Made by a program: the position numbers and the translations under genes | In this document: positions 62,701-64,000 of the stretch, piece after piece | Position numbering within the stretch: position 1 is the stretch's first letter | Layout: every line of letters begins with the position of its first letter | The notes under the pieces: model-generated | What the model was told of the DNA's origin: nothing | The model's database searches: none | What the model saw: the letters and a program-made list of their open reading frames with translations, nothing else | Assembly: GCF_009760915.1 (NCBI RefSeq) | Contig: NZ_VIDQ01000015.1 | Location: 43,569 to 107,568, forward strand | Length of the DNA: 64,000 bases | Reading direction: 5' to 3' | DNA from: Azohydromonas aeria | Lineage (GTDB): Bacteria; Pseudomonadota; Gammaproteobacteria; Burkholderiales; Burkholderiaceae_C

Positions 62701-62903
62701 TGCGCGCGCACGATGCCGGCGAGTGAACACTCGTCGGTCAGCGCCAGCGCGCGGTAGCCCAGCTGCGCGGCGCGCTCGACGAGCTCTTCGGGGTGGCTCG
62801 CGCCACGCAGGAAGCTGAAGTTGGACAGGCACCAGAGCTCGGCGTAGTCGGGCAGCGCGGCCGTTGTGCCCGCTGCGGGCGCTACCTCACGCGAAGCTGC
62901 CAT
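59748..62903 (-). CDS. dnaE2: Error-prone DNA polymerase DnaE2 (ImuC)
   Basis: Encodes 1051 residues, the DnaE2 size. The N-terminal PHP domain starts YAELWCLSNFSFLRGASHPEEL. The polymerase active-site aspartates are in PPDIDIDFEHERR (397-407), after ILCQGRGSAANSVVCYCLGV. The C-terminal OB-fold has RACGLVTLRQQPETAKGTVFV. It performs translesion synthesis with ImuB in the SOS response. The start ATG 62903 overlaps the imuB stop by 17 nt. An SOS box would lie ahead of imuA, outside the window. Confidence 0.95.
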   Translation of the reverse strand: MAASREVAPAAGTTAALPDYAELWCLSNFSFLRGASHPEELVERAAQLGYRALALTDECSLAGIVRAHGAAKRHGLKLLVGAQFGVAPDAARGTPGATLVLLACHLDGYGNLCQFITRLRRASGKGTYLPPRLEDFDSAALADCLLLAAPDRAAAVEPIEALAHWQSKNFAGRCWLIANLLRQVDDAVHLERLREASRASGVPLVAAGDVHMHRRSRKALQDVLTATRLKRPLAHCGFGLQPNAERHLRTRLRLAQTCAPALLARTLEVAARCEFSLDELRYRYPSELIPAGHTPASWLRQLAWEGAGRRWPGGIPAGVQAQVAHELALIEELGYEHYFLTVADIVEFARSRGILCQGRGSAANSVVCYCLGVTEVDPARMSLLFERFISRERNEPPDIDIDFEHERREEVIQYLYARYGRERAALAATVITYRVRSAVRDVGKALGLSDATVEALARDHQWWDGPQLRTQRFAQLGLDAGSLLMRQFTELTGQLVGFPRHLSQHTGGFVLTQGPLSRLVPIENAAMPDRTVIEWDKDDLDALGLLKVDVLALGMLTAIRKALDFIGALEGRAFGVQDIPAEDEATYDMVCRADTVGVFQIESRAQQAMLPRLRPRCFYDLVIEVAIVRPGPIQGGMVHPYLNRREGKEAVTFPGPALEQALGRTLGVPVFQEQVMQVAILAAGFTAGEADQLRRSMAAWRRKGGLQQYHDRIVHGMTARGYEESFARAIFEQIKGFSEYGFPESHAASFALLVYASCWIKRHHPAAFLAAMLNSQPLGFYTPWQLVQDARRHGVEVRPADAMHSHWDCTLEPGADQPAVRLGLRLVVGFSEAAAVRVVAARAQAPFDDAEDLARRARLDARALRLLAGADALMSLAGHRRQQVWEAAAWATPPQLLSEAPVHEDFIELPAAPEGEEIVFDHAATGLTLRRHPLALLRPLLEPRRLLSAAQLSAQPHGRLVRACGLVTLRQQPETAKGTVFVTLEDETGSVQVICWKRIRERQREVLLRARLLAVHGRWQREGDVCALVAGWLQDLTPLLGRFVAGSRDFR

Positions 62904-64000
62904 GCAGGTACCAGGCCGTGGCGTCGTCGGCCAGCCGGGTCTGGAAGATCCACAGCAGCCCGGCGTGCGCGCTCCAGGCCAGCCAGTAGTCGCGCTGCAC
63001 GTGGCCGCTGCGCTCGGCGCCGGCCTCGCCGGCCAGGCGGTGCCACCAGCCGCCCTCGATGCGGTGCGGCCCGGCCAGCAGCTGCAGCGGGCCCTGGTAC
63101 AGGGGACGGTCGCCCTGCACCGCCAGGCGCAGCGGTTGCGCGAGCACGAAACCGGGTTGCGGCAGCGCCCAGCCCGGCGCCGGGCCGGCCTGCGCCGCGC
63201 GCGGCAGCGCCTCGTGCACGCCCAGCCAGCGCTGCATCCACTCCGGCCGGTGATCGGCCAGCAGCAGCGGGCGGCACACCTGCTCCACGCCCAGCCGCGC
63301 CGACAGCCGCTCCAGCACCTGCCCCAGCGGCTCGCCCCTGCCGGCTGACCCGGGGCCCGCGGGCAGCAGCCCGGCGCTGGCCGGCGCCAGCGAGCGCCAC
63401 TCCAGCAGCGCCAGCGCCAGCGCGCCCACGGGCGCCTGCAGCACGGTGCGGTGCAGGTGCTCGCTCAACAGCCGGTGCAAAAAGGCGACGTCGCGCGTCG
63501 GCTCGGCCGTGCGCACAGTCAGCTCGCCGCCGGCGCCCGCGGCGCGGCTGCGCATCGCGTCATGCGCCCAGCGCAGGGTGAAGGCAGTGGCGCCGCCGTG
63601 GCGCGCGGCCAGCCAGCCGCACAGCGCCAGCAGCAGCCGGCGCGCGCCCTGCGCCAGCGCGCCGGCCTGCTCCACGCGCCAGGGCAACTCCAGCGCCAGC
63701 TCGAAGCGCTTGGCCGGCACCACCCAGCGCCAGGCTTCGGGCCGCAGCCCGTAGGCCTGGTCCAGCGCCTGCAGCAGCTCCGCGCCGAAGCGCCGCGCCA
63801 CGCCGGCGCGCGGCAGCTGCCGCAGCGCGCCCAGCGTGGCGCAGCCGCTGCGCAGCAGCGTCGGGACATGCGCGCGCGCGGCGCTGAGCACCTCCAGCGG
63901 CAGCGCGTCGAGCAGCGCACAGGCCAGCGCCGGGGCGGCGGCACCGTCGCCGTCGCCGCCGTCGAGCGCGCAACCGCCGTGGCCCGCGCGCGCCAGCGCC
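62887..64000 (-). CDS. imuB: ImuB, Y-family polymerase-like protein (C-terminal part, continues past the window)
   Basis: The open frame runs from the window edge to 62887, giving about 371 C-terminal codons. The visible part follows the little-finger and C-terminal region of ImuB: LLRSGCATLGALRQLPRAGV, RFELALELPWRVEQAGAL, LLEWRSLAP, and a C-terminal WWHRLAGE with RDYWLAWSAHAGLLWIFQ. ImuB is a catalytically dead Y-family protein that links ImuA and DnaE2 to the beta clamp. The expected imuA would be further right. Overlap with dnaE2 indicates coupled expression. Confidence 0.9.
   Translation of the reverse strand, partial: ALARAGHGGCALDGGDGDGAAAPALACALLDALPLEVLSAARAHVPTLLRSGCATLGALRQLPRAGVARRFGAELLQALDQAYGLRPEAWRWVVPAKRFELALELPWRVEQAGALAQGARRLLLALCGWLAARHGGATAFTLRWAHDAMRSRAAGAGGELTVRTAEPTRDVAFLHRLLSEHLHRTVLQAPVGALALALLEWRSLAPASAGLLPAGPGSAGRGEPLGQVLERLSARLGVEQVCRPLLLADHRPEWMQRWLGVHEALPRAAQAGPAPGWALPQPGFVLAQPLRLAVQGDRPLYQGPLQLLAGPHRIEGGWWHRLAGEAGAERSGHVQRDYWLAWSAHAGLLWIFQTRLADDATAWYLHGSFA

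Overview
The window is very GC-rich, densely packed DNA in which almost every gene uses G/C-ending codons. The gene content points to a betaproteobacterium of the order Burkholderiales, most likely Comamonadaceae-like: orphan Bug-type (tripartite tricarboxylate) binding proteins, AtuA-type genes, tannase-family lipoproteins, a DnaE2 (ImuC) cassette, a PEP-CTERM-like protein and Shine-Dalgarno sites of the AAGGAGAC type. I cannot fix the genus. No rRNA, tRNA, CRISPR array, transposase or prophage gene was seen.

Layout. (1) 0-13 kb is carbon catabolism: an acyl-CoA dehydrogenase end, a thiolase, an aldehyde dehydrogenase, an acyl-CoA synthetase, a LysR regulator facing an AtuA-like pair plus a Bug binding protein, and two secreted lipoprotein hydrolases (tannase/feruloyl esterase family and an alpha/beta-hydrolase-domain family). 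(2) 13-17 kb is a GntR-controlled set (PfkB kinase, DapA-like aldolase/lyase, TRAP binding protein) with a near-perfect palindrome ahead of gntR. (3) 17-30 kb is the carotenoid locus: crtW, crtZ, crtX-crtY-crtI-crtB (overlapping genes) and crtE, with a second UGT-type glycosyltransferase, pncB and an ABC exporter pair interspersed. Together they should make glycosylated, hydroxylated and ketolated C40 carotenoids (zeaxanthin/astaxanthin type). (4) 30-38 kb has rmuC, an old-yellow-enzyme, a HAF/PEP-CTERM-like secreted protein, a small cysteine-rich protein, and a histone-deacetylase-like enzyme next to a PatZ-like CoA ligase-GNAT fusion: an eraser/writer pair for protein lysine acylation. (5) 38.2-40.9 kb is visibly less GC-rich, carries two small secreted proteins, and has about 1.1 kb of REP-like palindromes and short repeat-end motifs. 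(6) 40.9-44.2 kb has a CPA1 antiporter, an AbrB-type/Doc toxin-antitoxin pair, a GST and a methyltransferase.

(7) 44.2-50.8 kb is a complete stressosome operon on the minus strand: RsbR, RsbS, RsbT, an RsbT-like/PP2C fusion, a hybrid histidine kinase that itself starts with an RsbT-like ATPase, a REC-kinase-REC protein and DUF3079. No sigma factor is present, so output probably runs through phosphorelay proteins. (8) 51-55.5 kb is a DUF2076 protein, an OmpR-type response regulator, its sensor kinase and a DegP-type protease, with a TTTAAG-N5-CCTAAG direct repeat ahead of the protease. (9) 55.7-58.8 kb is the most unusual part: a small protein that aligns end to end with photoactive yellow protein (PYP), keeping the chromophore cysteine and most of the hydrogen-bond network. 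It is encoded 17 bp behind a HisKA-HATPase-REC-PAS-like hybrid kinase and faces a kinase-like protein with an eroded ATPase domain. (10) 58.9-64 kb has a ceramidase-family membrane protein and the dnaE2-imuB mutagenesis cassette running off the right edge.

The best candidates for follow-up are the PYP/hybrid-kinase pair, the stressosome with three successive RsbT-type ATPase modules, and the repeat families that recur in distant intergenic gaps.
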